Of a stretch of DNA of 64,000 bases, positions 29,600 through 53,440 are shown one piece after another; within the stretch, counting starts at the first letter, position 1; every line of letters starts with the position of its first letter. The notes beneath the pieces are model-generated. The model was not told the origin of the DNA and did no database searches. It was given only the letters and a program-made list of their open reading frames with translations. Origin of the DNA: Erpobdella octoculata. Lineage: Eukaryota; Annelida; Clitellata; Hirudinida; Erpobdellidae. The position numbers and the translations under genes were made by a program. The stretch spans positions 107,080 to 171,079 of the forward strand of contig OZ022246.1 of assembly GCA_963978895.1 (NCBI GenBank), given 5' to 3'.

Positions 29600-30684
29600 A
29601 CCAGTTTACCTGTAGAGTTGTTTGAAGAGTCAATGTGGAAGTATTTGTTTGTATGGTGGTATGGAGTATGCATGTAAAAGTATTTGTTTGTATGTTTGCA
29701 TGTGGAAAAGTATAACAGACTAATGACTAGACTAGAGACTAGACTAGTACAACGTTATATTAAATACACATGTACTTATGCACATTTGTTAAAGCTTTAA
29801 ACTAACTTGGTTTTTGCGGAAAAGCTTTCTCTCCTTGTTCAACGCATGACTGCAATACTGTTTTCTTTAAAACATTTAATAAAACAAGTGTCAAAACTTA
29901 AACGTTTAAAGCGGCTTTAATAAAGCTAAACAACTCGAATCGTCCATCGCTGAAAGTAAACAAAGGCGGAGCTATTATTATTACCTTTCTACGGAGCCCA
30001 CGAAAGTTTATTCCAATAAATTTATGTAGCTCTTTATCAGTTTTTACTAACAATTATTTAGAGCGTGTAAAATATTATAACGATTCTTAAATTTATTTGC
30101 AGAACTAGTATTTTTCAGTCGCGGTTGTTTTATCATCGATAGCTCAGCTAAGTTTCATATCGACTCTGTCCTATCTTTGTTCTACTTCTACATCTACATA
30201 CTACTGATATACTCGAAACGACATATCAAATTATCGCCAATCTTATTATCAATCGAACTATAGTAATGGAATATTTGAACCAAAAAACTTTTCAGCACAG
30301 GAATAATAATAATACTGAAAATCGATATAGGTCTACTTCATACCAACCCAGGGCAATTTTATTATTATTTGGGTCAACACAAATATATTCAGACCAGCTT
30401 TCTGGAACAGAATGGCGAATAACGAGACCAGGTGAAAGTCTCTAGAAAAAGAATATACCTTTTAATTAATTACACTTCTTTGAATCCGCTTTTTGAAATA
30501 GGCTTAGTTTGTATGTATTTCTGCAAGCGTGTTTATTTTTACTTATTTAATTTATCATAATTTGTTCTGAGAACATAAGAACAGCAAAATCTAATTTGTT
30601 TGAACTTTCTAGATTGAAATTGAAAATTTACTTTTGGCTGCTTTATATTTGTGAATTTAAAACTAGATAATACTTTTCTGTTGG

Positions 30685-30715
<31 letters not shown>

Positions 30716-31525
30716 TATAAAACAATTTGCAATTTGATTCCTCCTCATGCGTGCCATAACAAAAATTCCGCGCATTTTCATGAAGTTGAATCTGGATTGG
30801 ATGATGGTTTTTGAATTGGAGTTCCTGATCTATGATTTAAAAATAACATAATTCAATTTATTTAACAATATGTCTTAAAAGAATAAAAATTCATTCTACA
30901 ATTTATTTTTACAAAAGTGTTTAAATAAATCAAATTTGAAACAAATAAAACATACAAAGCCTCCGTAAAAATCTCTATCACGACAAACACTTTGCATTGC
31001 CGGTTTTTCTCGGCGGTTATTTTATAAATAGCTCTGTCGGTATCGCCCACCGCCAGCCGGCGGCCGGAGTGGGAGGGGGATATGCAGATGGCATCGGTGT
31101 CTTTATTGGAGATTGACACGCCTTGATTGTGAGAATCGAGACATAAACAATTCGAAATACATAGCAAATAATAATGTAATGCTCGGAACGTGACCGGGGA
31201 TAGCAGATCGTCCGTGACTTAAATATTTTTCTGCACCGGGCCGTTTCGTCAGCGTCATCTTTGCCGACACCCCCAGTTGACTGAGATAAATGCCGTAAGA
31301 GACCGACCGCCTGTTTTTCTAATAACGAGCCTTATTTTCTTGCGGCATATTGTAATAATCTGATAGTCTTTCGCATGCTTCACGTGTTATAAGTAGACGA
31401 GACAGAACTGCAAGCGCATTTTTGGAAAAATTAAGCGACATACTCTCTCTCTTTTCCACACTTCCTTTCTTTCCCGCCTGCCTGCAGTACATACTCCTTC
31501 TATTTACTGAAAGCTCTTTGTACTC
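29600..31525. other. No gene confirmed
   Basis: AT-rich, with one GC-rich patch at 31030-31110. A minus ORF at 30862-31167 crosses it but could not be recognised. Confidence 0.4.
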
Positions 31526-31530
31526 GAATA

Positions 31531-31735
31531 TAACTCAACCATTTAAAACTAGTTTCCCAGGCTGAAACCCAGTAACTTTACGAGGCGAGTAATCTTCATT
31601 ATATAAAACCGTCTCTTTACACGACGTGTAACTCAACCATTTAAAACTCGTCTCCCAGGCTGCTCGCTCAAAAACACAGTAACTTTACGAGGCGAGTAAT
31701 CTTCATTCTATAAAGACGTCTCTTTACACGACGTG
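31531..31735. repeat. Tandem duplication (98-bp and 107-bp copies)
   Basis: Both copies share TAACTCAACCATTTAAAACT and AGTAACTTTACGAGGCGAGT. The second has a 9-bp net insertion. Confidence 0.9.
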
Positions 31736-31739
31736 TAAC

Positions 31740-32535
31740 TTAACGTTCAACGAAGCCATGACTCCACAGTGCGTCTAACTCATCGTCTCGAAACCACGTG
31801 ATATTTACGCGCTTCGAACGCGTGGTGCTGTCTACTGAAGCGAGTTAAAAAAGCTGACACCAATTTAACCCCGGCCATGTTTCACTTGCGAACTCAAATA
31901 TAAGAGAAAAAGAGAGACGGAGGGAAATGAAAGAGAGAAGGGAAACAGGGAGAGATGGAGAGAGAGGGGATGGAAAAAAGAAAAATGAATAAAAAAAAGA
32001 AAAGAGGAGATAAGAGAAAACTCACGGAAACAAAGAGAAAGAAAAAATTGTTATCCAAAAATGCTTTTTTTCACTTCCTACACTTTCTAGATCAATGGCA
32101 ATTTCAATTTCACCCAATCCTGATTTCTTCTCGTCTCAATTTACTTTTAAAAACAGGAAGAATAATATTGCGGGGAGCTCAATAATAAAGAAAATATTTA
32201 AACCAGCTTGTAATATTGATATAAATCTTTATAATATTAATATGTCAGTATATTGTTAATTTGTACAAGTACTAATATACATATATAGCAAAAATATTTG
32301 TCATTAATGCTAATATATTTAGTTAGGGAAAAAATTATTATATTAGCATATTATATTATAATTTTTATGAAATTTAATATTTTTACTGCTGTAATATTTC
32401 TTAAAAATGTATTCGTGTCAATAGTACCACTAATGAAAGCAACAAACAAAATAAAAGAAAGAAGTGGGCTAACAAAAAAAACCACTATTAGTCTAAAATG
32501 AATGATTGGTTGCAATATTTTTAACAATGAAAATA
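31740..32535. other. No gene seen
   Basis: A purine-rich AGAGAGAAAG region at 31910-32050, then AT-rich DNA. A third exon of the BTB-BACK gene would be expected to the left but was not found. Confidence 0.45.
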
Positions 32536-32540
32536 CTCAC

Positions 32541-34471
32541 TGAAGTGTCTGTTCGAGCAGCTGGCGTTGCAGCTTTTCCAGTTGAAACTGAGTCAACTGG
32601 ATCTGACGTTGTTGCTGGAAGATCTCGTTTAATCTTTCAACTTGATCTGTGCTTTCGACCGCATGGAACCCGCCGCTGTGCTCTCCGGACGAATCCGCAT
32701 CCGGTAAGCAATCCTGTTTCTGAGGTTTTTCTAGTTCTTGGTGAGCCGAGTTTGCCCACGCCCGGTTGGTGTTGTTGCTTCCGTTCATGGCGATAGAGTG
32801 CCTCTGGTGGAGAGTTCTCCCTCCAAATTCATCGCTACTGAGATTGACGGGGTGGAAGTCGGTTTTGGAAGTAGCCAATTGTTGCTTATTCAAGCGCTGG
32901 ACTGTTTTTGAATTATCGCCCAATCCTATAAGAGCGTGGTACCTGAAATCATCGAATTTAGTTGAATGGTAATTCAGTTTAACGCGTTTCTGCCGCATTA
33001 AAATGGTTTTCCCGCAGCAAATACTTTAACAAAATAATGAATTTAAGTTTTTCGTTACTATGCCTATGTCTACGAAAATATATTTAATTGTTTTAAAAAA
33101 TAACATCAAAGGTTCATTACTTGTAGGCTTCTGAAAGTAAATCCTTGTTGGCCTTTTCAGCAAAGAGCCATTCGTGTATTTCAACCTGGTTGGCGATTGC
33201 TTCAGGATCGACCAACTCAAACCGGATGTGAGAGAACAGCTGTTTCGAGTACTGAGTTCTTTCAGGCCTGTTGAAGTCGATCCATTTGATTACAGACAAC
33301 AAGATGTCTAATTCTTCACCAGATAAAGCCTCGTGGGCTAAAATCTCAATAAGCCGATCTATAGGTATGTAGAGGAAGTGATTGTGATGAACCAGCAAGC
33401 TAAAATTCATTGCTATAACTTTTAAGAGAAAGTTTTTAGAGTTCTTCAAGTTGTTGTTAGCTGCAACAGAGTAATGTAGAAAAATACTGTCGTGATCGTA
33501 GTTTTTGGTCAAATAAACTCCACAGATGTTTATTATTTCTGGCAGATCGAGCTGTCTTGCTACTGCCACTAAACTCCCGATCTCCCGATGCTCTTGCAAT
33601 CAACTTTTAGGTTTGTCGTGTAGAGAAAGTTGACAATCTCCATGACCGTGTCTTTCGGATAATCATTCATATTGATCTGGACAAATTGTGGAAGCGGCCG
33701 TTTGTTTTGCTCAAAAAGAGATTCTAGCGTTGGACTGTAGGCTGCAAGAATGACTTGATGGGTCAATATATCACCGTTATCTGTAGCAATTATGGCATCG
33801 CACATGGTTTGACTGAGCCAGCTTTTATGGAGATATTTGATCAATCGTTTCAATACGTCGTTAAACATACTGTCATTCTCCGGAGTTTGGAGATTGTATC
33901 TTTTCATGAGGTAAGCAGAAATACTTGCTTGTGATGAACTGGGAAATTGAGAAATTTCTTGAAGGAAATACTCATTTCGTTCACTGGGAGCAATAGAAGT
34001 TATCTCTTCAGATGAACGCTGTCCTGCAATTTTTTCATTCGATGAATTGTTGATGTCTCCCAAGATTTCCATTCTTCCAGGCACCAGCACTAAAGACTTA
34101 CTGCTTTTTCTGACAGCACTATATGGCTCGTCACCAGCAACCATGGTCAGTTTCCAATCATCTGTTGGTATAGCCTTAACGGGTTTGTATGGAGTTTCAG
34201 GTTCAAAGTTGTTATCGTTTCTGAACGTTTTTGAAGCATCGATGCTCTTCTTCCTGTTCTTTCTCTTCGACTTGTCCTTTTCTTGGTCTCTGAGAGAATA
34301 AATGCCATTAGCATTGTTTGTGTTAAACATGGAGGGAATGTTACAAGCGTTTTTGGTCGGCATAAAATTGTCGTCGTCTTTCAGGTGTGCAGTAGTCATC
34401 TGTAAGTTTGTCGGTATCTCCTTTGATCTCTTGTCGATTTTCTTAACAGTTGCTAGAGTTCCAGACAGCAT
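32541..34471 (-). CDS. BTB-BACK domain protein, second tandem copy, frame broken by an 8-bp duplication; 3' end not found
   Basis: Exon 1 is 33121-34471 and exon 2 is 32541-32942, joined by a phase-2 intron (donor GTAATG, acceptor TTTCAG) at the same EAYK/YHAL point as in the neighbouring paralogue. BTB is seen as CDAIIATDNGDILTHQVIL, then LYTTNLKVDCKSIG. BACK is seen as VARQLDLPEIINIC, LFSHIRFELVDPEAIA. The two halves lie in different frames because the 8-mer CTCCCGAT occurs twice in a row at 33574-33589. Only with one copy does the exon length (1,343 nt) fit the phase of exon 2. The start ATG at 34471 has an in-frame TAG three codons upstream and a possible 5'UTR acceptor near 34493. Exon 2 encodes a polar tail ending in a Gln-rich probable coiled coil and stops at a strong GTGAGT donor, so at least one more 3' exon is expected; I could not find it. 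It may be a recent pseudogene, a polymorphic null allele or an assembly error. Confidence 0.7.
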
Positions 34472-35465
34472 ATTATTCTAAACCTCTTTGTACACTGGAA
34501 ATAAAACAACGCTTATTTGAATGTTAATACTGTGTTTGTGGAAAGAACTGAAATGTTTTTGAAACCGAACGATAATAATATTTTGCTATAACACTGCTAT
34601 TATTATATACATCATTTTTAATTTGTAAACATCCATATTGTTTTTACCAGAAATATAAAGATGGTTTGCAAAATGTTCTTAGATGTGGTTCGTATAAATA
34701 AAAAAAATCCGTTCTTGTTGAAAATCTTGATTTGTATTATTATTGTTTCTCAGCCGAAAGAAAACAAAAAATAATTACGTCATAATTAAACTCGATCGTC
34801 ACAAAAAAACGTTTCTTCAAAACATAAAGTAAAACAGACTGTAATTACAGAATAATAATGGCGCCAGTCTGCGACCTCTACTAACACTTACATACTAATA
34901 ATACGTACAAAAAACAAACACGATGATCCCGGTTGGTAAATAATGTCCAAATATTTACAAACTCAACATTGGGGTGCGGGTGCAACTAACCAGTTCATTT
35001 TTGTTTCACGCGTCCATTTAGTTTTTATAATTGTAATAAATATTAAAAAATAGTAGATTATTTTCATATAAATAATATGTTTATTTAAATTAAAAACCTA
35101 GATTTGACTAAAATCCTGCATTGGGCACCGAGTAATAAACCAATAACATCTCACCATAGATATTATATTACATTTCAGTTTCGGAAGTGATTTCTCCTTT
35201 TTTTCTCCTGTAAAACTCTTGAATGGTTTCTATTAAAAAGTTATTTTGGTCAAAAAAGTCCATTTTAATTTCTTGAAATCGTACAGCAACACCATTGTAG
35301 TAAAATAATAATCATTTTTAACGTTTTAGTTTTCTGAATCACACAAACGGAATTACATAATAATATTAAAATCAAATTTCCATTTTTAAAAAAGATTTTT
35401 TTTTTATCAAATTCAAGATCAATCTGTGATGAAAGGTATCACAGAGACAATCCATCACGTTTCTG

Positions 35466-38136
35466 TCAGAAGCACTGAGAACAGGGTTTTGACGAGTTGA
35501 GAGCATGATATCTAAGAGTTGGAAATTTAAAAAAATTCTAAATAAAAATAACGAAATTAAAATAACTTGCAAAAAATATATTTCAAATTGATTTGATCAT
35601 TTCGTGATAGTTCTGGAAATCTAATTGCATCATTGCTGCTCGGAAAGAAAAATATAAAGAAATTGTTTAAAAACTGATGGTGATGAACAAATTAGGTAGA
35701 GTCACAATTTCTTGTAAAAAAAAAGGGATCAAGTGGGCTCAGGGCAGCAGGAAAATTATTATTTAATCATAGGGCACGCAAAACAATTATGTATACTTCA
35801 AAAAGATTGTCACGACAGGCTTATTTAACCCAACCATTTTTTCATATTTCCGTGGATTTTTGTTCTAAAAAAATTGTGAATAATTTAGGAGGTTGATGGG
35901 CAAAGCTCGTAGAACGTCAAATTATTTCAAAGAGATTAAAAAAGTAATTTTTTGTGTAACGACATTAAACTACTAAATAGACCTGAAGTATGAAGTTATA
36001 ATTTATAATGGATTTTTTTTCGTGAAATACTTCTGCACTCCTCTGTACTCTCTAATAATGTGTGTTCTTACTTTTTGGACCAATTAAAAGGAACAAACAA
36101 AGAAATTTTTAAGACACCCCTCTACTGGCGGTGTCTAAGACACATCGACACAGGGGCGTCATGTGCGGAGGCAGAGGGCAATTCCTCCCAAAGACTTTTA
36201 GGGAAAAAATTGGAGAGTCTTTGAGAAAATTTTACGTATATACTACATGAGCAAGAAACTAACTCCCATGTGCTTACGTCAACTCAGCGTTTCATCCTTT
36301 AGTGGTTGATAAATGAGTACCAGAATTTTGTGGAGCTAGCGAGCAATATATGCGGGACTGCCAATGGCACCGTAAACAACGCATACGCTAGTCTTATCTG
36401 CAACGTTGTGATTGCAAAAGAGCCCTGAGGTGTCTGACAAAAGGGCGCTTGACATTTAAAACTTTAACTTTTTCGGAAAAATAGTGGGTCTTTAGAAAAT
36501 TTCGAAAAAAAGTAGCCTTCTTGGTTTGGTTTTTGCTGCCTCCTATTTCATACCGGAAATGGCGCCCCGTGGTGCTGATAACGCCATGTAAATTCGAACC
36601 ACCGACTCTTTGGTCTATGGGCAAACCTTTTACCACTTCACCTCCAGCGCCCTAAATTTTACCACAAGCATTCCATGGTAATAAATCTCACTTATAGGCC
36701 TCTAAGATGATATTCTTGCATCCTCCATCTGTGAATATCCAGTCCTGCATTTCAACGTGTGTTGATAATTCTTCAGGATCGATCAGATGAAACCTCACCA
36801 AACTCAAAAGATTTTTGGCATAAATCAGCCGTCCTTGTCTGTTGCAGTTTACCCAGTTGACGATGGCTCTGAAGATTTCCAACTCTTTGGCGCAGAGTGA
36901 CGGGTGGGTGATGATGGTGACGAATTTATCCAGTGGAAGAATCATCATGTGTTCGTGATCGACCAAGTCGAAAAAATTTGCAGCTATAAATTTTAAGACG
37001 TCGACTGCAGCTACGAAGTTGTTGTTAATTGCTACGGAGAGGTGAAGAAAAGCGTTGTCCACTTCGACAGTCTGGACCAAATAATCATTGCAGAGTTTCA
37101 GAAGAACTGGCAGGTCTAACTGGCTCGCAACGTCCGTGATAAAGCCGATGTTGAGGCAGTTGAGAACGATGTCAGTTGTGTAGAGAAAGTTCAAGGTGTC
37201 TGCTACAGCTTCTAAAGAACATTCTTGAAGTTTAATGAGCAGCGTATGTTGAAGAGGTCGTTTGGAATTTTTAACGTAGGAATCGACGGTGGGACTGTAG
37301 GCACCGAGAATAACCTGATGACTCATGATGTCGCCGTCTTTTGTCCTAAGAATGACGTCGCAAGATTTCTGATCGAGAAAGTTCGAATAGAGATACTGAA
37401 GAATTTCGTAGGAGCTCTTCTTGTAAACAGGATCGTTAGTCGACACGGTTCTCTTCGATCGAAACTTATTGAGGATCGTTCCAAGACTAGGAAAGATTTG
37501 CGTGTTGACCGGCAGTGGAAGCGACGTTAGATCGGTAGAATAATTTGTTTTGCATGCATCCGGATACGAGTTTTGAACACACGTTGTCGGTAGGTAAACG
37601 TTTGGAAGACAGTTCTGATTAGCGTGCTGCCCAGATGTGATATTTTCTGGAATTTCTTCGGATGAAAACATAGCATTTGGCGAGACGACAGGATGCGTTC
37701 GTGTGCAAGCTATTTGAGGAAAGAAAGAAGGACCAGTGAAGCAGCGGACGTTAGTAGTTGGTCGAATGTTTCCAGGACATTCCGGATGAAAACCATCAGA
37801 GTTTTGAATCGGGGCACGATAACAATTGGAAGCTGAGTTATTGATATCTTTCGGCAGTGGCGTAACCCTTCCGCCGTCTATCGACTTGTCGAATGATGTC
37901 TCAGAAGATGAAGACTGTCTGCTAGACGAAAGAAGAGAAATGTTTTTTCCGATACCGTTTTTTGACAGTTTCAGTACTTGTTGGCCTATAGTGTAAATGT
38001 GAAAGTCATTACTAAACCTACCCGATGCCTCAGACAACATGGAGAGGTATTGCCTGTTAACGCTGTAGCCATCAACACTTTGTTTGAAAGCAGTTAGCTC
38101 CTTATTCACCGATCTTTGGATTGGTTCCGATATCAT
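35466..38136 (-). CDS. BTB-BACK domain protein, intact two-exon copy
   Basis: Exon 1 is 36692-38136 and exon 2 is 35466-35511, joined at a phase-2 GT-AG intron (donor GTGAG), for 496 aa. Residues about 1-240 are low-complexity and not recognised. A BTB domain follows (CDVILRTKDGDIMSHQVILG, then LYTTDI), then a BACK domain (QLDLPVLLKLC, FDLVDHEHMM, LLSLVRFHLIDPEELS). This is the usual order in cullin-3 substrate adaptors of the KLHL/BTBD type. After BACK the protein ends only 15 codons into exon 2 (YHALNSSKPCSQCF, stop) with no Kelch repeats. The start ATG is the first in the ORF; an upstream non-coding exon cannot be excluded. The intron contains a tRNA-derived SINE. A role in ubiquitin ligase recruitment is inferred from the family only. 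The paralogue lies just downstream on the same strand. Confidence 0.8.
36530..36653 (-). mobile_element. tRNA-derived SINE in the BTB-BACK gene intron
   Basis: Read on the minus strand, the head has an A-box-like TGGTAAAAGG at 36626-36635 and a B box GGTTCGAATTT at 36590-36600 with tRNA-like spacing, preceded by GGCGCTGGAGGTGAAG. The body continues with GGGGCGCCATTTCCGG. The 3' end and target-site duplication are not clear. Confidence 0.6.
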
Positions 38137-38895
38137 AGTTTTTTGTTTTAATATCGCGTAATTTGTTTATTCAAATCGTATAAATAAATTTCAATTAGAT
38201 CGTATTTGTTTGTTTATTTATTTAAGATGTAAAATTATATATATTAGGTCGTTATCGCTTTTCAACGGCGTCCTCGTGAAGGATTGCAGATTTTTTTCAT
38301 GATTTTATCGGCTGTTGTTTTGTTTCGAATTGCGCCAAGTTTTTTTTTTAACAGGGTTGTGTGTTTGTTTTGTAGTTTTCGATGACGTTTATAAAGTAAT
38401 ATTATAAAATAATAATATTATTAACAATAATTTTTTCAAAGGTCAATTTCTTAAAACCAATTTTAATTAATATGAAAATAAACGCGAATTATGACTAAAA
38501 TATGTGGAAAATATTTTTAAATAAAATTAATAAAGTGTAATAAATCAACGAGTAAAAAATTGGCATTCAGTCGTGCAGTAATTGAAAAATTAAACAGTAA
38601 ATTTGAAAAACGCATTGAAATTTATGACCCAATCTTTGCTGTTACCCTTTTCATATTTTTACGAAAGCAATTTTTTAAGAAGCGCCTCTTTTTCTATTTT
38701 ACAATTTATTGCCTGTCTTTAAGATATTTAATCTAAAATACATGTCCCGAAGCGCCAGGTTATCGCATCAAAGAATGCTTGCTCACGATCCTCTCGCAAA
38801 TTTTATGTGGAAAGCGCTTTTAAAGTAGGGAAAATTACTTCCTGAAATTTATGCCTTCCTTCGTTTTGATCTTAAACTAGAATCTCACTTTATGA
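38137..38895. other. AT-rich upstream region of the intact BTB-BACK gene
   Basis: The promoter should lie here. No specific element could be assigned. Confidence 0.4.
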
Positions 38896-38896
38896 A

Positions 38897-39096
<200 letters not shown>

Positions 39097-40863
39097 GTAA
39101 GTATGCATGTGTGTAGCCATAACCGTGTCGCTGTCTTTAATGGAATTTCGTATGCAAATACTACAACGTGTCCGAGGAGAGTAAGAGGGAGAAAAACAAA
39201 AAAGTAGAGATGAACTTAAATAAGAGTGAACACAACATGTTCTTCTTAGTGGCGTAACAACTTATGATGAGGCCCTTGGATAAAAATTCGGAGGGTCCGT
39301 GGTCTCTTACCGTCCCCTCTGAGCCCTCTCCTGAAGTGTTGTAGGTGGACAAAACACAGAATGCACAAAATTTCAGATGTTTTAAAATGTCCAAGTCATA
39401 CTGATATATTCTGCTATATACTAGTGTTTTCGTAAATTAAAACCGTGCTCCTTTACAAGCAAATTATTAAATACTCAATCATAGACTTATGATATCAATA
39501 TTTCCATATACACAACACATCTACACAGTTTTGTCAACCATCTATCCTAATGATTGTTTGTGTATTTTTATGTGTTTCCCACTAGCGACCTTGTTGAGAA
39601 TATTACAACCCTAATCGAGCGAACTATTGAAAATTATTATTATTAGGTAATAAACATGAACGGATCCAGGAATTGCCGATGATCCAGTGGGTTTCAGGCA
39701 CCCGTAGCGGGAACCTCCAAGAAAAAGTTAGGGTCTTTCCATTCCTCGGGGACAAGCTACCTTAAGTCAGATACTATAGATATATATCAGATACAGATTT
39801 AAAAAATTCCGTTCCAAACAAAAGTGTCTTAATAGCAGCTGCTCTTGAGGACTTTTACTCTATTTATTTATTTGTGCAGTTACTTTTTTTTATAATAGTT
39901 TATAGTCTTTTACACCAGGTGTTTTAAGACTCTAATGTCTGTATGTAGGAATCATTTTATACTTCCTGTCGTGGATCAGAATTTGATTTTTTTTACTTTT
40001 CCCTCCTCTTTTTAGCGAGGCGGAGTTTGTGCAGTTACTTGAAACGTTCTGCTTAAATAGCTGAATCATTACAAGAGTTGATTACATCACTTGCCAGGCT
40101 ATTAATGCCTAATTAACATCAAATTATTTATTGCAGCAGGCAGATCTTACAGTCCAAGCCTCAGAGAAAAACAAGTGATTTATCAACCTGACCTCAGTTC
40201 CAACATAATTGTTATATTAGCTGCACCATCACCTCACTTATTTAATATTCTATTCGGCTATCTCTTGACCCCCGGTGAGATACGAACTTTCGGTGGCAGA
40301 AAATACATACCACATAAATACCCCGTAATATACATAGTACATGAATACCCTTTAATAGACTAGAAATCTCTAAATGAGGACAACGGGGGAGATAACTCGT
40401 ACAAACAAAATAGTCGTTATTTATTTTATTTTCCAACAAATAAAGGTGTCATTGAATGATCACAAACTTATATCTTTAGGTAATTTGATAGAGAAATAAT
40501 AATAACAATAATAATAATAATAATAAACAATTTGATGAACCTCATCACGTGTTTGTGTAACACAACATCCCCAATCAAAACTTTCGACGAGAGACACCAA
40601 ATCGTGTTAACAGTCCTAAATGATCAAAAATCTAACAAAATTTTCTTTCAATGTTGTATCAATCTTATGTACATTCACAAAAACAAACAAACACATACAT
40701 ACATACATACATACAAATAAACAAACAAACAACAAGACATAAGCAGTCCACAAAAAGGAAGGAACAAGAGAACAAATAACGACTGGAAACGATCAAGAAA
40801 TCTGGAAAAAACAAGCAGATGACAGAAGCGGATTTTTGACGGCCATCTTGTTATCTACTTCTT
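39097..40863. other. PRPF40 3' flank; possible degraded transposon ends
   Basis: TAGTGGCGTAACAAC at 39248-39262 resembles a hAT-type end, but no partner was found. A minus-strand AATAAA-rich stretch near 40421-40432 could serve PRPF40 polyadenylation. Confidence 0.35.
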
Positions 40864-52478
<11,615 letters not shown>

Positions 52479-53440
52479 ATTGTAAAAATAACAAAAATCC
52501 AAAAACTGCTATTTATCCTTAAACTGACAAATAAAAAATATTTCTTTTATTCAGATGCAAGCGAATAGCACCGAAAATTAGTCCGCGACCGAATTCAAAC
52601 GTTAACGCTTATAATATCGACCACCACAAAAAATGCCTATGTTTGATAGCAAAAACAAACATTTTGTTTTTATTTTTCATTTACTTTATTTACATAAAAC
52701 AAAAAATTGATAAATTCGTATTTAAATATGTTATATATATTTGAGTTCAGTCTCACAATTACACTTAGTTATATTTTCACACAACTTTTTAATGTGTTTT
52801 AACAAGTAAAATAAAAATATATTTGGTGACACAAATCTTTAAATATGACGTTCCATTATTTAAAAAAAAATATATGCATTTATATATATCCCTATCAAAG
52901 CTTTCGATTTCAGTTTATAATTTTTGTGCATATTCGCACGGACTAAACAACTTACTATTTACTATTTACCTCATAGTTTTAAATTGATACATATTTATGC
53001 ATAGCATGTGACAGTTGTGTCGACAGCTTATTATTTATTTATTTAATGACATTAGAGTTCATGACCGACAATGTGTTGTAGATCAGTGTATTTTGTATAT
53101 AAATAATAATATAAATATATGTCAATATTATATATTTTATGATGCTTACCAGATAAACTATATTGTCTGATCTATTCCAAACTTTAACTCAGAATTTAAG
53201 TTCTTAATTGGGAACTGTAGAAGCACAGATCTGGGTTTATTTTATTTTGATTACACTAATTAATAATTTATAAATTTAAATATGTGTTTTCTCTAGATTT
53301 TTTGGTAATGTTTTCTGTTCGTAGAAAGATTTATTGGTCAAATAAGCAACTAAATTAGCTAAATTTATTAGATTTACATGACAGAGTGTTAATATTTCAT
53401 TATAAAACACTAATATCTCAAAAAAACATCAAGTGGAAAA
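52479..53440. promoter_or_regulatory. Shared intergenic region of divergent PRPF40 and ALS2
   Basis: This 962-bp AT-rich gap separates the PRPF40 start codon (minus) from the first visible ALS2 start codon (plus), so it should hold both 5' ends. No clear TATA box or CpG cluster could be assigned. A CCGCGACCGA-type motif occurs near 52583 and, in similar form, inside PRPF40 intron 1 near 52246. ALS2 could have an upstream non-coding exon here. The bidirectional-promoter role is inference from geometry. Confidence 0.5.

Noticed and set aside
30862..31167. Minus ORF with a faint WD40-like string (ISPSHSGRRLAVGDTD)
   Set aside because: One isolated match over a GC-rich patch, no flanking blades and no convincing splice sites.
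37225..37530. Plus-strand ORF of 101 codons
   Set aside because: Antisense to the conserved BTB-BACK coding exon.
39248..39700. hAT transposon at TAGTGGCGTAAC
   Set aside because: Only one plausible end; no inverted partner or transposase.
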